Positions 1 through 9,933 of a stretch of 64,000 bases of DNA are shown here, piece after piece. The notes under the pieces are model-generated. The model worked only from the letters and a program-made list of their open reading frames with translations, had not been told where the DNA came from and made no database searches. Positions within the stretch are counted from its first letter, which is position 1. Every line of letters begins with the position of its first letter. The stretch is taken from the NCBI GenBank assembly GCA_963715635.1, contig OY970261.1:4092001-4156000 (forward strand). Reading direction: 5' to 3'. This DNA is from JAPKZH01 sp963715635 (GTDB lineage: Bacteria; Acidobacteriota; Aminicenantia; Aminicenantales; UBA4085). Made by a program: the position numbers and the translations under genes.

Positions 1-685
1 CGCCGATGACACGGCTTTGGTGGCCGGCCTTGCCTTCTACAAGGGGGCTACCGTGGGTGTCATCGGGCATCAGAAAGGCCGGACGACGAGGGAACGAATC
101 GAGCGGAATTTCGGCGAGCCCAATCCCGAGGGCTATCGAAAGGCGCTCCGGGTCATGAAAATGGCCGAAAAATTCGGGTTCCCCATCGTCACCCTGATTG
201 ATACGCCCGGCGCCTATCCGGGCATCGGCGCGGAAGAAAGGGGCCAGGCCGAGGCCATCGCCTACAATCTCAAAGTCATCTCTACAATCACCGTCCCGAT
301 CGTCTGTGTCATCATCGGCGAAGGCGGAAGCGGCGGCGCCCTGGCCATCGGCGTGGGCGATACGATTCTGATGCTCGAGAACGCATTCTACTCCGTAATC
401 TCGCCCGAGGGCTGTGCGGCCATCCTCTGGAAGGACCAGAACGCCGTCGAGAAGGCCGCCCAGAACATGAAAATCCGCGCCCAGGACCTGTTGGAGCTGA
501 GCGTCATCGATAAAATAATCCCAGAGCCTCCCGGAGGCGCCCACATCGATCCCGAGCAGACATTCAAGAATGTCGATAAGCAACTCAGCCAGGCCCTCAA
601 GAAGCTGGAGCCGAAGCCGGTCAAGGAGCTGCTTGAAGAGCGGTACCGGAAGTTCAGGATCATGGGGATCTTCAGCGAAAAGTGA
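1..685 (+). CDS. accA: Acetyl-CoA carboxylase carboxyltransferase subunit alpha (3' part)
   Basis: This is the C-terminal part of the alpha subunit of acetyl-CoA carboxylase carboxyltransferase, which with AccD moves the carboxyl group from biotin to acetyl-CoA to make malonyl-CoA for fatty acid synthesis in the cytoplasm. The frame is open to the left edge, so the true start lies outside the window. Visible crotonase-fold hallmarks are the GEGGSGGALAIG loop, the segment ENAFYSVISPEGCAAILW and the DTPGAYPGIGAEERGQ oxyanion-hole region, all typical of AccA. The end overlaps the hisS start by four bases (GTGA), so the two are probably translationally coupled. Confidence 0.96.
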   Translation, partial: ADDTALVAGLAFYKGATVGVIGHQKGRTTRERIERNFGEPNPEGYRKALRVMKMAEKFGFPIVTLIDTPGAYPGIGAEERGQAEAIAYNLKVISTITVPIVCVIIGEGGSGGALAIGVGDTILMLENAFYSVISPEGCAAILWKDQNAVEKAAQNMKIRAQDLLELSVIDKIIPEPPGGAHIDPEQTFKNVDKQLSQALKKLEPKPVKELLEERYRKFRIMGIFSEK

Positions 686-1950
686 GCAGCTCAACGCCCC
701 CCAAAAAAGAAACCGCCGCCATTAAGGGGACCAAAGATATTCTGCCGCGCGAAGTCGGCGTCTGGCAGAAGGTCGAGGCCGAAGTAAAGGGGCTATTGGA
801 GCTGTATGGCTACCGGGAGCTGCGGGCCCCCGTTTTCGAGGCGACCGAGCTTTTTGAAAAAGGAACCGGCGAAACTACGGACATCGTCACCAAGGAGATG
901 TACACGTTCACCGACAAAGGAGGCCGGTCGATCACGCTGCGGCCCGAGTACACGCCTTCCGTCGTCAGGGCGATCATCGAACATAGGCTTTATCTTCAGC
1001 CCGACCCCTTGCGTTTCTATTTCATCGGGCCTATGTTCCGCTATGACAGGCCCCAGAAAGGCCGTTACCGTCAGTTCCACCAAGTGGATATCGAGGTCTT
1101 CGGGGAGAAAGACCCGGCCATCGATGCTGAGATCGTCGAGATGGCCGATACGCTCCTGAAAAAGCTAGGGGTTCAAAAGATCGAGACTCTGGTGAATTCG
1201 GTCGGCTGTAGGGCTTGCCGTCCCGCTTATTCGGAGGATTTAAGGGCCCACGCCGAAAAAGTCCGCGACCTTCTCTGTTCTGATTGCCAGAGGAAGATCA
1301 CGACCAATCCGCTCCGGATATTCGACTGCAAAGTCGAGTCCTGCCGGGAGCAGGCCGCCCGTTTCCCCAAGATTTCGGCTTATCTTTGCCAGGAATGCCG
1401 CGACCACTTTGCCAAGTTCTGCTCCTACCTGGATCTTTACGGGATTTCCTACAAAGTCGAACCCAACCTCGTCCGAGGCCTGGATTATTACACAAAAACC
1501 ACCTTCGAGATCGTGAGCGCCGGGCTCGGCGCCCAGAATGCGCTCCTCGGGGGCGGCCGCTACGACGACATGATGAAGGAATTCGGCGGGCCCGACCTCA
1601 GCGCCATCGGTTTCGCCATGGGCATGGAGCGGCTAGTTTCTGTGCTGAAGATCGAGCCGGAAAAGTCGAAATTCCTTTATATTGCCACCCTGGGCGAGGA
1701 AGCCAAGACAAAAGGGATCGAGCTTGTCAGGTTCTTCAGGCGGGAGGGCGTCGAAAGCCTCATCGAGTTTGCCGACCGCAGCCTAAAAAATCAGATGAGC
1801 CGGGCCAATAAGCTGGGCGCAGCTTGGGCGCTGATCGTGGGCGAAGAGGAGATTCGCAAAGGGCTTTACCAGCTTAAGGATATGGCTTCCGGGATCCAGA
1901 AAGAGGGAACGGTCGAGGACCTCCTGAAAATTATTTGCGGCGCCTTATAA
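682..1950 (+). CDS. hisS: Histidine--tRNA ligase
   Basis: Class II aminoacyl-tRNA synthetase that charges tRNA-His in the cytoplasm. The 422-residue product has the usual length. It opens with the family motif KGTKDILPREV, carries motif 2 (FRYDRPQKGRYRQFHQVDIEVFG), the histidine-specific motifs VRGLDYYTKTTFEI and GGGRYDDMMKEFGG, motif 3 near IGFAMGMERL and a C-terminal anticodon-binding domain. An insert holds several CxxC pairs (residues about 175 to 250, for example CRACRP and CSDCQRK), which may bind zinc as in some other HisRS inserts. The GTG start overlaps the accA stop. Confidence 0.97.
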   Translation: MSSSTPPKKETAAIKGTKDILPREVGVWQKVEAEVKGLLELYGYRELRAPVFEATELFEKGTGETTDIVTKEMYTFTDKGGRSITLRPEYTPSVVRAIIEHRLYLQPDPLRFYFIGPMFRYDRPQKGRYRQFHQVDIEVFGEKDPAIDAEIVEMADTLLKKLGVQKIETLVNSVGCRACRPAYSEDLRAHAEKVRDLLCSDCQRKITTNPLRIFDCKVESCREQAARFPKISAYLCQECRDHFAKFCSYLDLYGISYKVEPNLVRGLDYYTKTTFEIVSAGLGAQNALLGGGRYDDMMKEFGGPDLSAIGFAMGMERLVSVLKIEPEKSKFLYIATLGEEAKTKGIELVRFFRREGVESLIEFADRSLKNQMSRANKLGAAWALIVGEEEIRKGLYQLKDMASGIQKEGTVEDLLKIICGAL

Positions 1951-1978
1951 TCCGCATTCTCAATAAGGACAAACACCG

Positions 1979-3748
<1,770 letters not shown>

Positions 3749-3767
3749 TCAAAAAGGAGCGCAAGCC

Positions 3768-5489
3768 ATGTTTCGTAAACGGATATGTCTATCAATTATC
3801 GTCGTTTTTCTGCTGCTTACGGCGGACCGTGCGTCGCTTAGCCAAACGCTCCAGCCCGGGCCGCAGGTGCTGACGTTTTTTTCCGACGTCAACGACACGG
3901 ACCAGCCATATGCGCTGTTTCTGCCCAATAAATTTAATACGAGAAAGAAATATCCGCTCGTCATCAGCCTCCATGGCGCCGGCTCGAATCATCGCCTTAA
4001 TTTGCGGCGCGTCTTTGGCAAGAGCAATCTGCAGGGCGAAACCGATGTCGAAGCGACCCGCTATTTTCCCGAATGGCGCGACGTGGATTATATCGTCGCC
4101 TCCCCCCTGGCGCGCGGCACGATGGGCTACCAGGGGATCGCCGAAAAGGATGTCTACGACGTACTGGCGGACGTCAGGAAACGGTTCCCGATCGATGAAG
4201 ACCGCGTGTATCTCACCGGGCTGTCCATGGGCGGCGGTGGTACGATGTGGCTCGGCCTGAGTCGTCCCGACGTCTGGGCCGCCCTCGCGCCGGTCTGTCC
4301 GGCGCCGCCCGCAGATACCGCGGACTTGGCGCCCAACGTCCTGAATGTCCCCGTTCATTTCTTTCAGGGCGGCGCCGACCCCGTTGTGAAGCCCGACGGG
4401 ACGCAAGAATGGGCGAAGCGTCTGGAGAATCTCGGGACTAAAGTCGAGTACACTGAGTATGCCGGGGTCGGCCACAATAGCTGGGAGAACGCCTATAAAG
4501 ACGGTGCGATCTTCAACTGGTTCGCGCAATTCCGCCGCAACCGTTATCCGGACCGGGTGCGTTTTTCCACCAGCCGCTTCAAATATGACAGCGCTTACTG
4601 GGTCCGGATCGACAAGCTGACGCCGGGATCCCTGGCCGGCATCGACGCGAAGTTCACGGCGCTCAATCGCCTTGAGATAACAACGTCCGGCCTCAGCGCG
4701 TTCACGCTGAATCTGGCGGGCCACCCAAAATTCAAAGCGGGCCGTCCGGTGGAGGCGACCATCGACGGCGCAATACTGACCGTGCCTGCGACGGGTTCCC
4801 TCTCGTTCCTCCAAGGTGACGGCGGGTGGACGGCAGCAAAATATGAAGCCCCGCCGGTTACCAAACGCCGGGGAGCGGAAGGACCCGTCGGCGAGGCCAT
4901 CTCGAGCCGGCACATTTATGTTTATGGAACCGGCGGCGATCCGTCGCGCGAAGAACTGCAAGCCCGGCGTGATCAGGCCGCGAAGGCCGCCGATTGGTCC
5001 TCGCAGCGCGGGCGCTTGATGGTGTTCCCCCACGTCCTCGCCGACAAGGACGTGAGGCCGAGCGACCTCGACAGTTCGAACCTGGTTCTCTTTGGGACGA
5101 AGGAAACTAACGGCCTCATCGAAAAGTTCGGTGACCGCCTGCCCATCCTGTTCAACTCGGCTGCGGCCGATTACGGGCTCGTTTATGTTTTCCCGGTCGG
5201 AGAGCATTATGTTGTTGTCAGTTCCGGCCTGCCGTGGTGGACAACGCCGCCCCCGCCGCCTGCCGGCGCGGCGCCCGCGACGCCTCCCTCTCGCCGCGGC
5301 TTCGGGTTCATGCCCGGAACGCCGTCTGCTCTAATGGGCATGAAAGATTACGTTCTGTTTAAGGGGTCGCTGGCCGACGTGATCGTCGAGGGCCGCTTCG
5401 ATAGCAACTGGCGCATCTCCGGGGCGAACGCCGAGAAAATGAAAACAACCGGCGCCGTTACGTTATTGGACAGCACCCTCGCCAAATAA
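3768..5489 (+). CDS. Secreted alpha/beta-hydrolase (esterase/PHB-depolymerase-like)
   Basis: 573-residue exported serine hydrolase. A signal peptide is visible at residues 1 to about 27 (basic start, then LSIIVVFLLLTADRASLSQ). The alpha/beta-hydrolase core has the oxyanion segment LVISLHGAGSNHR, the nucleophile elbow GLSMGGGG with the predicted catalytic Ser, an Asp in FFQGGADPVVKPDG and a His in GVGHNSWE, the layout of prolyl-oligopeptidase and PHB-depolymerase-like esterases. The C-terminal third (about residues 270 to 573) is an extra beta-rich domain with a proline run (TTPPPPPAGAAP). An AAGGAG ribosome site precedes the ATG. The substrate is unknown. The gene converges on the next gene across a palindromic repeat. 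Confidence 0.85.
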   Translation: MFRKRICLSIIVVFLLLTADRASLSQTLQPGPQVLTFFSDVNDTDQPYALFLPNKFNTRKKYPLVISLHGAGSNHRLNLRRVFGKSNLQGETDVEATRYFPEWRDVDYIVASPLARGTMGYQGIAEKDVYDVLADVRKRFPIDEDRVYLTGLSMGGGGTMWLGLSRPDVWAALAPVCPAPPADTADLAPNVLNVPVHFFQGGADPVVKPDGTQEWAKRLENLGTKVEYTEYAGVGHNSWENAYKDGAIFNWFAQFRRNRYPDRVRFSTSRFKYDSAYWVRIDKLTPGSLAGIDAKFTALNRLEITTSGLSAFTLNLAGHPKFKAGRPVEATIDGAILTVPATGSLSFLQGDGGWTAAKYEAPPVTKRRGAEGPVGEAISSRHIYVYGTGGDPSREELQARRDQAAKAADWSSQRGRLMVFPHVLADKDVRPSDLDSSNLVLFGTKETNGLIEKFGDRLPILFNSAAADYGLVYVFPVGEHYVVVSSGLPWWTTPPPPPAGAAPATPPSRRGFGFMPGTPSALMGMKDYVLFKGSLADVIVEGRFDSNWRISGANAEKMKTTGAVTLLDSTLAK

Positions 5490-5491
5490 AC

Positions 5492-5557
5492 GGGGTCAAA
5501 CCTACTCGTTACGCATCCGCCCCTGGAAAATTGTGCATAACGAGTAGGTTTGACCCC
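5492..5557. repeat. Palindromic repeat, family A, copy 1
   Basis: Two 24-base arms at 5492-5515 and 5534-5557 begin GGGGTCAAACCTACTCG on the + strand and are reverse complements with one mismatch, separated by an 18-base loop. The element fills the gap between two convergent genes and could act as a two-way terminator. Related copies lie at 14051-14124 and 55744-56017. The GGGG...CCCC ends and size resemble REP elements mobilised by RAYT transposases, but no transposase is in the window. Confidence 0.9.
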
Positions 5558-5560
5558 GGA

Positions 5561-8128
5561 TTATTTGCGGGTTTCGGCGATGATGGCGCCGACGAGGGCG
5601 ACAAGCGTGAACAGGAAGATGTGCCATACGGACTTGACGGCGAGTTGACCGAGCGTCTGAGAAGCATTGTTCACTATCGCATAGAGGGGCGGCAGGATCG
5701 TGTTTGTCAGGGCGTAGAGTAGTCCGATGATGCCCCCGCTGAGCATTCCCAGCATGATCCTTTTCCCCAACTTTGCGCCCCCGGCCATCCGGCTCGCCAA
5801 GGCCGAGGCGAAAATCGGCGACCACAGCGCCAACCACCAGACGTTCTTGAGCACGGGGACGTGTCCGGCGATCTTAAAATAAGCAAAATCGAGGAGCGCC
5901 AGCAGCGCAGTCCCAGCCAAAATGATCAGCGCCGCGTGCCCAACCCTTGGCTTGATTGACGCCCGGATTTCGCTTCGGCGTTGCATGCGGTGCCGGATGG
6001 TCAGCGGATAATTGTAAAAAGCGTCAAAGACAAAATGTTCGAGCCAGGCGCCTTTCTCGCCGAAGACGGGGACGATATGAACGGCGCTCGTGGCCCAATG
6101 CCCGGCCATGAAGCGGGCGAGGTCCGGGTAGCGGTATGCCATCTGGATGGGGAAGGCCAAGTAGCCGATGTATTTGAAGAAGCTCAGCCAAAAGGCGATG
6201 CTGTAATCCTTGAAGTTCCGTCCCCTTAAGATGAGCGAGCTCGTATAGATGCCGCGGGCGATCGAACCTGGCGAGATGGGGATGATCTGAAAGATCCCCA
6301 AGATGATTCCTGTGGCCAATGACGCCTGCTGCCAGGTCAGCTCGGGATGGAGCCGGACATAGAAAAAGGCAACGATGAGGGCCACGACATGAGTCGTGGG
6401 CATGAGGAGAAGATGAATGGCCAGGCTCTTGAGGTATTTCTGGATATAAGGCTCCTTGATCTGGGAGTTTATATGCGCGGCTTCGTCCCGGGTGAGCATG
6501 CCGTTTTTCTGGCCCTGGCCGATCATGTCGCGAAGCCATTTCTCCCGCTCTTCGGCGTTAAAATACAGCCTTAGGGGCCTCCAGAATATAAACAGCAGCT
6601 TTTGCTTGAAGTAGGCTCCATCAGACAGAAAGCGATGAAGGCCGGCAGGCATGATGGACAGCGGCAGATGCAAATAATAGCGCCAGGGGGAGCGGGCGAT
6701 TCGCAGGGCGCGGCTTTCCGAGATGCGACCGGCCCTGTGCCAGCGGATGAGAGCCTCTGCGATACGGGCTCGGCTGGCCCGCATAAAATAGGAAAAGCTG
6801 GTCAGCATCCGGCCGAAGTGACGGCGATAATCCGCCCGTCCCCAAAGCTTGCGGACGAACGGCGCCAACAGCGGCGCCAGCCACAACAAATATTTCCACC
6901 AGACTGGCCCGGGAAATGCAAACACGAAGAGCGCCACTGTCGCCAGTGAAAGGAACGGGAGCAGGAGAAAAATAAGCGAGAGGAGCCCGCTCCGCTCAAG
7001 CTTTGCGGCGGCCGTTGCATCGGCTAGATTCCGGATACGCCAGCTCTCCCGAAAACCGTTCATGATGGAGTGGCGAAGCTTTCGTCCGAACAGCCGGACA
7101 TGATGATAGGTAAAGTCAATCAGCGAATCGCGGTAGGCTTTGTCTTCCCGCTTGAGTTCTTCCAGGGAGCTCCCCATGTCGGCGAACTCCCGGGGATGCT
7201 CGGCTGTGTAATTTTCGAGCTTACCGATATCGCCCTTGTCGAATTGGACGAGCCGGCCGCGGCCGAGACCTTGAAAAACGAGCTTGATATCGGCAGGGCA
7301 CTGGGGCGTGACCGCGGTGAGCGTCATGCCCGCCCGGAAATCGACAGCGACGAGGCCGGCCTTGGGATCGGGGTCGCTCGATGTCCGTTTCATGACGTTG
7401 GGCTGGCTCTTGAGCGACCACCACTCGTACTGCCGGGCGAGCTCCAGGGCGCCCATTCGATGCATGAGGCGGACGAGGCGGACCATGAAGGCGTGCTTTG
7501 TGAGATATTCGGGAGAGCCGACGCGCTCATCGGGGCTTCCGATTTTCCAGGCGCGGCGCTCGTCCAGGTCGTCGTCAACCTCGAAGCGCCACGATCGACC
7601 GTCCACCCATTCGCTGAGCTCGCCGCAGCTGCCGAGCCCGGCGTCGGTCAACGTGGCCAGGACGTCCACGACGCTGTCCTCGGACCCGAATTCGATTTTC
7701 GCTGCCCGCCGGATAAATTTCTGCCAGAGCGCCTGGGATCGGCCCGCCGCAGGATTGGCCTGGAGAGAGAACGGGCCTTGAAAGCCCATCCCATAGAAGA
7801 GGTTGCGGATTCGAAGGCCGAAGCCTTTGGGCGGGACGAAGATTTTCAGGGCATAGGATGCGCCGACGTTGAGTCCCTCAACGTGTCCTTCCCGGCTGTC
7901 TAGCTCGAACAGCTTGACTTTGTAAACCTGGCCGGCAAAACCGCCGCCGACAAATTTTTCGATTTCAAACCGTGCCTCGGCTTTCCCGGGCGGAAGAACT
8001 CCCCGGATGTCGTATTCCAGGATGGTCCCCGGCTCGTAGCGACGGACGCGCAACGGCCGCAAGACATTTTGTTCATGAACAATTTTTTCAAGCTCACGAA
8101 CGGTTTCGACGGAGTAGGATTCGGCCAT
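5561..8128 (-). CDS. Polytopic membrane protein with N-terminal protein-kinase-like domain
   Basis: 855 residues, start ATG preceded by AGGA. Residues about 50 to 290 look like a divergent protein kinase fold: a glycine-rich loop GGGFAGQVY (61-69), the lysine motif YALKIF (K95), a hinge-like GELSEWVDGRSW (169-180), a catalytic-loop-like WSLKSQPNV with Asn244, and AVDFRAG in place of DFG (Asp263). The usual HRD aspartate position appears to be Ser, so activity is uncertain. From about residue 375 on there are at least seven hydrophobic segments, with an amphipathic region around 440 to 560. I do not recognise the full architecture. It may be a membrane kinase or pseudokinase sensor, or the N-domain may bind a nucleotide without phosphotransfer. 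Confidence 0.75.
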   Translation of the reverse strand: MAESYSVETVRELEKIVHEQNVLRPLRVRRYEPGTILEYDIRGVLPPGKAEARFEIEKFVGGGFAGQVYKVKLFELDSREGHVEGLNVGASYALKIFVPPKGFGLRIRNLFYGMGFQGPFSLQANPAAGRSQALWQKFIRRAAKIEFGSEDSVVDVLATLTDAGLGSCGELSEWVDGRSWRFEVDDDLDERRAWKIGSPDERVGSPEYLTKHAFMVRLVRLMHRMGALELARQYEWWSLKSQPNVMKRTSSDPDPKAGLVAVDFRAGMTLTAVTPQCPADIKLVFQGLGRGRLVQFDKGDIGKLENYTAEHPREFADMGSSLEELKREDKAYRDSLIDFTYHHVRLFGRKLRHSIMNGFRESWRIRNLADATAAAKLERSGLLSLIFLLLPFLSLATVALFVFAFPGPVWWKYLLWLAPLLAPFVRKLWGRADYRRHFGRMLTSFSYFMRASRARIAEALIRWHRAGRISESRALRIARSPWRYYLHLPLSIMPAGLHRFLSDGAYFKQKLLFIFWRPLRLYFNAEEREKWLRDMIGQGQKNGMLTRDEAAHINSQIKEPYIQKYLKSLAIHLLLMPTTHVVALIVAFFYVRLHPELTWQQASLATGIILGIFQIIPISPGSIARGIYTSSLILRGRNFKDYSIAFWLSFFKYIGYLAFPIQMAYRYPDLARFMAGHWATSAVHIVPVFGEKGAWLEHFVFDAFYNYPLTIRHRMQRRSEIRASIKPRVGHAALIILAGTALLALLDFAYFKIAGHVPVLKNVWWLALWSPIFASALASRMAGGAKLGKRIMLGMLSGGIIGLLYALTNTILPPLYAIVNNASQTLGQLAVKSVWHIFLFTLVALVGAIIAETRK

Positions 8129-8158
8129 TCGTCCTGTCTATCGTTTAGTCTTGATATG

Positions 8159-9721
8159 TCACTTTGCGTCAGCGACGACGGCGTTGAGAACCTTCTGTCC
8201 CTCTTTCTCCTGTGCGAAGAAGACGACCTTGAGGCCCCGGCGGTCGATCTTGTGGTGCCGCTCGGGGAATTTGAAGCCCTGGAACCTCGTATTGGTGTTC
8301 TCAAACTCGGTTAGGTACCGATCGGTCGCCTGCTCGGATGCGGCCAGGTCGAACGACGCTTGCTTGGTGCCCGCCGGGTCTAGGACGATGAGGTCGCGGA
8401 CCACCAGCTTATGGAAGGCGATGCCGTTGCTGCCTTTATATTTCTCCTCGTTCTGGACGAGGACGACGTAATACTCGACCCCCGGAACGGCCTTGTCGAA
8501 TTCGCATACGACCTTGACCGAGTCGCCGGCCCGGGCGGCTTTTGCCTTGAGCGAGACGGCGGGTGCGGCGTTGATCCGAGCATCGATCTCGGATTTATAC
8601 TCTTTAAACTTGCCCTCGGCCATGCCGCGGCTTCCACCGCCAATCATCTTCTTGTCGCCGTCTATAACGACGGTCGGTGTGCTGTTGACGGCGTAATAGT
8701 CCTGCCTTTTTTTTGTGGCTGGGTTCATGATGGGGTCGGGCCGCGGGATCGGCAGGTGGTATTCAAGAATAACTAGGTATTTGGAGGGATAGGACTCGAT
8801 CAAGCCGTCGAATCCCAGGTCGGCGCCGACGCAGGGCGGGCATTCCGATCCGGTGAAGATCTCGGCCAGGACCGCCTTGCCCTTCCAATCGGCGGAGGGC
8901 TTGAATGGCTCGGGCTGGTAGGGGAGCTCTTTGAGCTTGGCCTCTACCTGGGCTTCGAAGCCTTCGGGCTTGCCGTTGAGCTTGACGTAAAGCGCTTTTG
9001 CCTTGTCCTTCGCGCCCTTGTAATCCTCGACAGCCGCGTCGAGGTAGGCGTTGTAGGCTTCGTTAATTTTGCCCAGCTTGGCGTAGACCTCGGCCAGTGT
9101 GTTGGAATACGTGGCGTCTGGCGCCCCGCCGGCGGCCTTGTAGCTCTCGAGCGCGGTCAAGGCTTTGTTGGCATCGGCCGCGTTGAGATGCGCTTGGGCC
9201 ACTGCGATCTTCATCCCGGTCACGAAAAAGGACTTGTAGGACTTCTGCTGGCTCTCGGGAATCCCTTCGAATGTTTCGGGGTCGGAAGCGGCCTTGACCG
9301 CGTCCTCTTCGTATTTCAGGATCGTTTCTGTGACCTTGGCCTTGTCAAAATTCGCGAGCTTGGGGTGTTCGAGGATCTGCGCGGCCGCCATATAGGGATT
9401 TTGCAGGCGACGCGGCCCCTGGCTTTTTCCAATGAAGTCTTTCTGCAAGCTCAAAACATCGGCCAGGGTGCCGGCCAGCTCGATCTTCGATGTTAGGATG
9501 TACTGGTCGATAGCGGCCATTAGATTGGCGTTTGGATAGGCGGACTTGATCCGCTCGAATTCCTTGAGCCGCGCGGCCGCGTCTTGAATACGGCTGGCCG
9601 CCACGACCTCTTTATATTCTGGGGGCTGCTGGCGCTGACCCTGGGCTTGCGCCTGGGAAGATATGACCGGCAGGAGAAAGCTAAAAAACGCGATGACCGC
9701 GTAGAATTTCATATTTTTCAT
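8159..9721 (-). CDS. Secreted thioredoxin-fold protein with helical repeat N-domain
   Basis: About 520 residues. I place the start at the ATG at 9721 because GGAGG lies just upstream and a clean signal peptide follows (MKNMKFYAVIAFFSFLLPV, with AQA before cleavage). Residues about 40 to 280 are alanine-rich helices that resemble TPR-like repeats. A thioredoxin-like domain follows, with AEIFTGSECPPCVGAD (a CPPC redox motif), a DsbA-like cis-Pro context in STPTVVIDG, and a C-terminal beta domain. It is likely a periplasmic thiol-disulfide protein; the substrate is unknown. The next gene upstream starts across a repeat-containing gap. Confidence 0.8.
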   Translation of the reverse strand: MKNMKFYAVIAFFSFLLPVISSQAQAQGQRQQPPEYKEVVAASRIQDAAARLKEFERIKSAYPNANLMAAIDQYILTSKIELAGTLADVLSLQKDFIGKSQGPRRLQNPYMAAAQILEHPKLANFDKAKVTETILKYEEDAVKAASDPETFEGIPESQQKSYKSFFVTGMKIAVAQAHLNAADANKALTALESYKAAGGAPDATYSNTLAEVYAKLGKINEAYNAYLDAAVEDYKGAKDKAKALYVKLNGKPEGFEAQVEAKLKELPYQPEPFKPSADWKGKAVLAEIFTGSECPPCVGADLGFDGLIESYPSKYLVILEYHLPIPRPDPIMNPATKKRQDYYAVNSTPTVVIDGDKKMIGGGSRGMAEGKFKEYKSEIDARINAAPAVSLKAKAARAGDSVKVVCEFDKAVPGVEYYVVLVQNEEKYKGSNGIAFHKLVVRDLIVLDPAGTKQASFDLAASEQATDRYLTEFENTNTRFQGFKFPERHHKIDRRGLKVVFFAQEKEGQKVLNAVVADAK

Positions 9722-9746
9722 ACATTTACCTCCGGACGAAAGCATC

Positions 9747-9776
9747 ATTATATAGAAATCCCGGGAAATTACGCAA
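9747..9776 (-). promoter_or_regulatory. Possible promoter of the thioredoxin-fold gene
   Basis: On the - strand a perfect TATAAT (9752-9747) lies 18 bases after TTGCGT (9776-9771). The -35 matches only three of six consensus bases, so the call rests on the -10 and on its position about 25 bases ahead of the start. Confidence 0.35.
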
Positions 9777-9815
9777 ACGAAGAAAAAGGGGGGTTCCCTT
9801 ATGAATTCATTGCCA

Positions 9816-9899
9816 GATGCTCAAGGGAAAGGAGGCAGAGAGCAAAGCGATTGTTGGAAGGAAACCCGGAGTGAGGGTTTCCCTCCAAGAGTATCCGAC
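9816..9899. repeat. Two-hairpin repeat, family B, copy 1
   Basis: This copy reads GCTC...GAGC (first short stem), then an AAGCGA linker, then a long hairpin TTGGAAGGAAACCC / GGGTTTCCCTCCAA, and ends AGAGTATCCG. The same layout recurs at 35790-35870 and 55799-55880. It lies between the stop of the M16 gene and the start of the thioredoxin-fold gene. Confidence 0.8.
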
Positions 9900-9933
9900 A
9901 GGACCCGCGCTGCGCCCTCCGCCTTAATTTTGC

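Noticed and set aside
3792..5207. Long 471-residue open frame opposite the secreted esterase
   Set aside because: It is a mirror of a GC-rich gene, has no family features and no ribosome site, and the + strand gene has a full catalytic triad and signal peptide.
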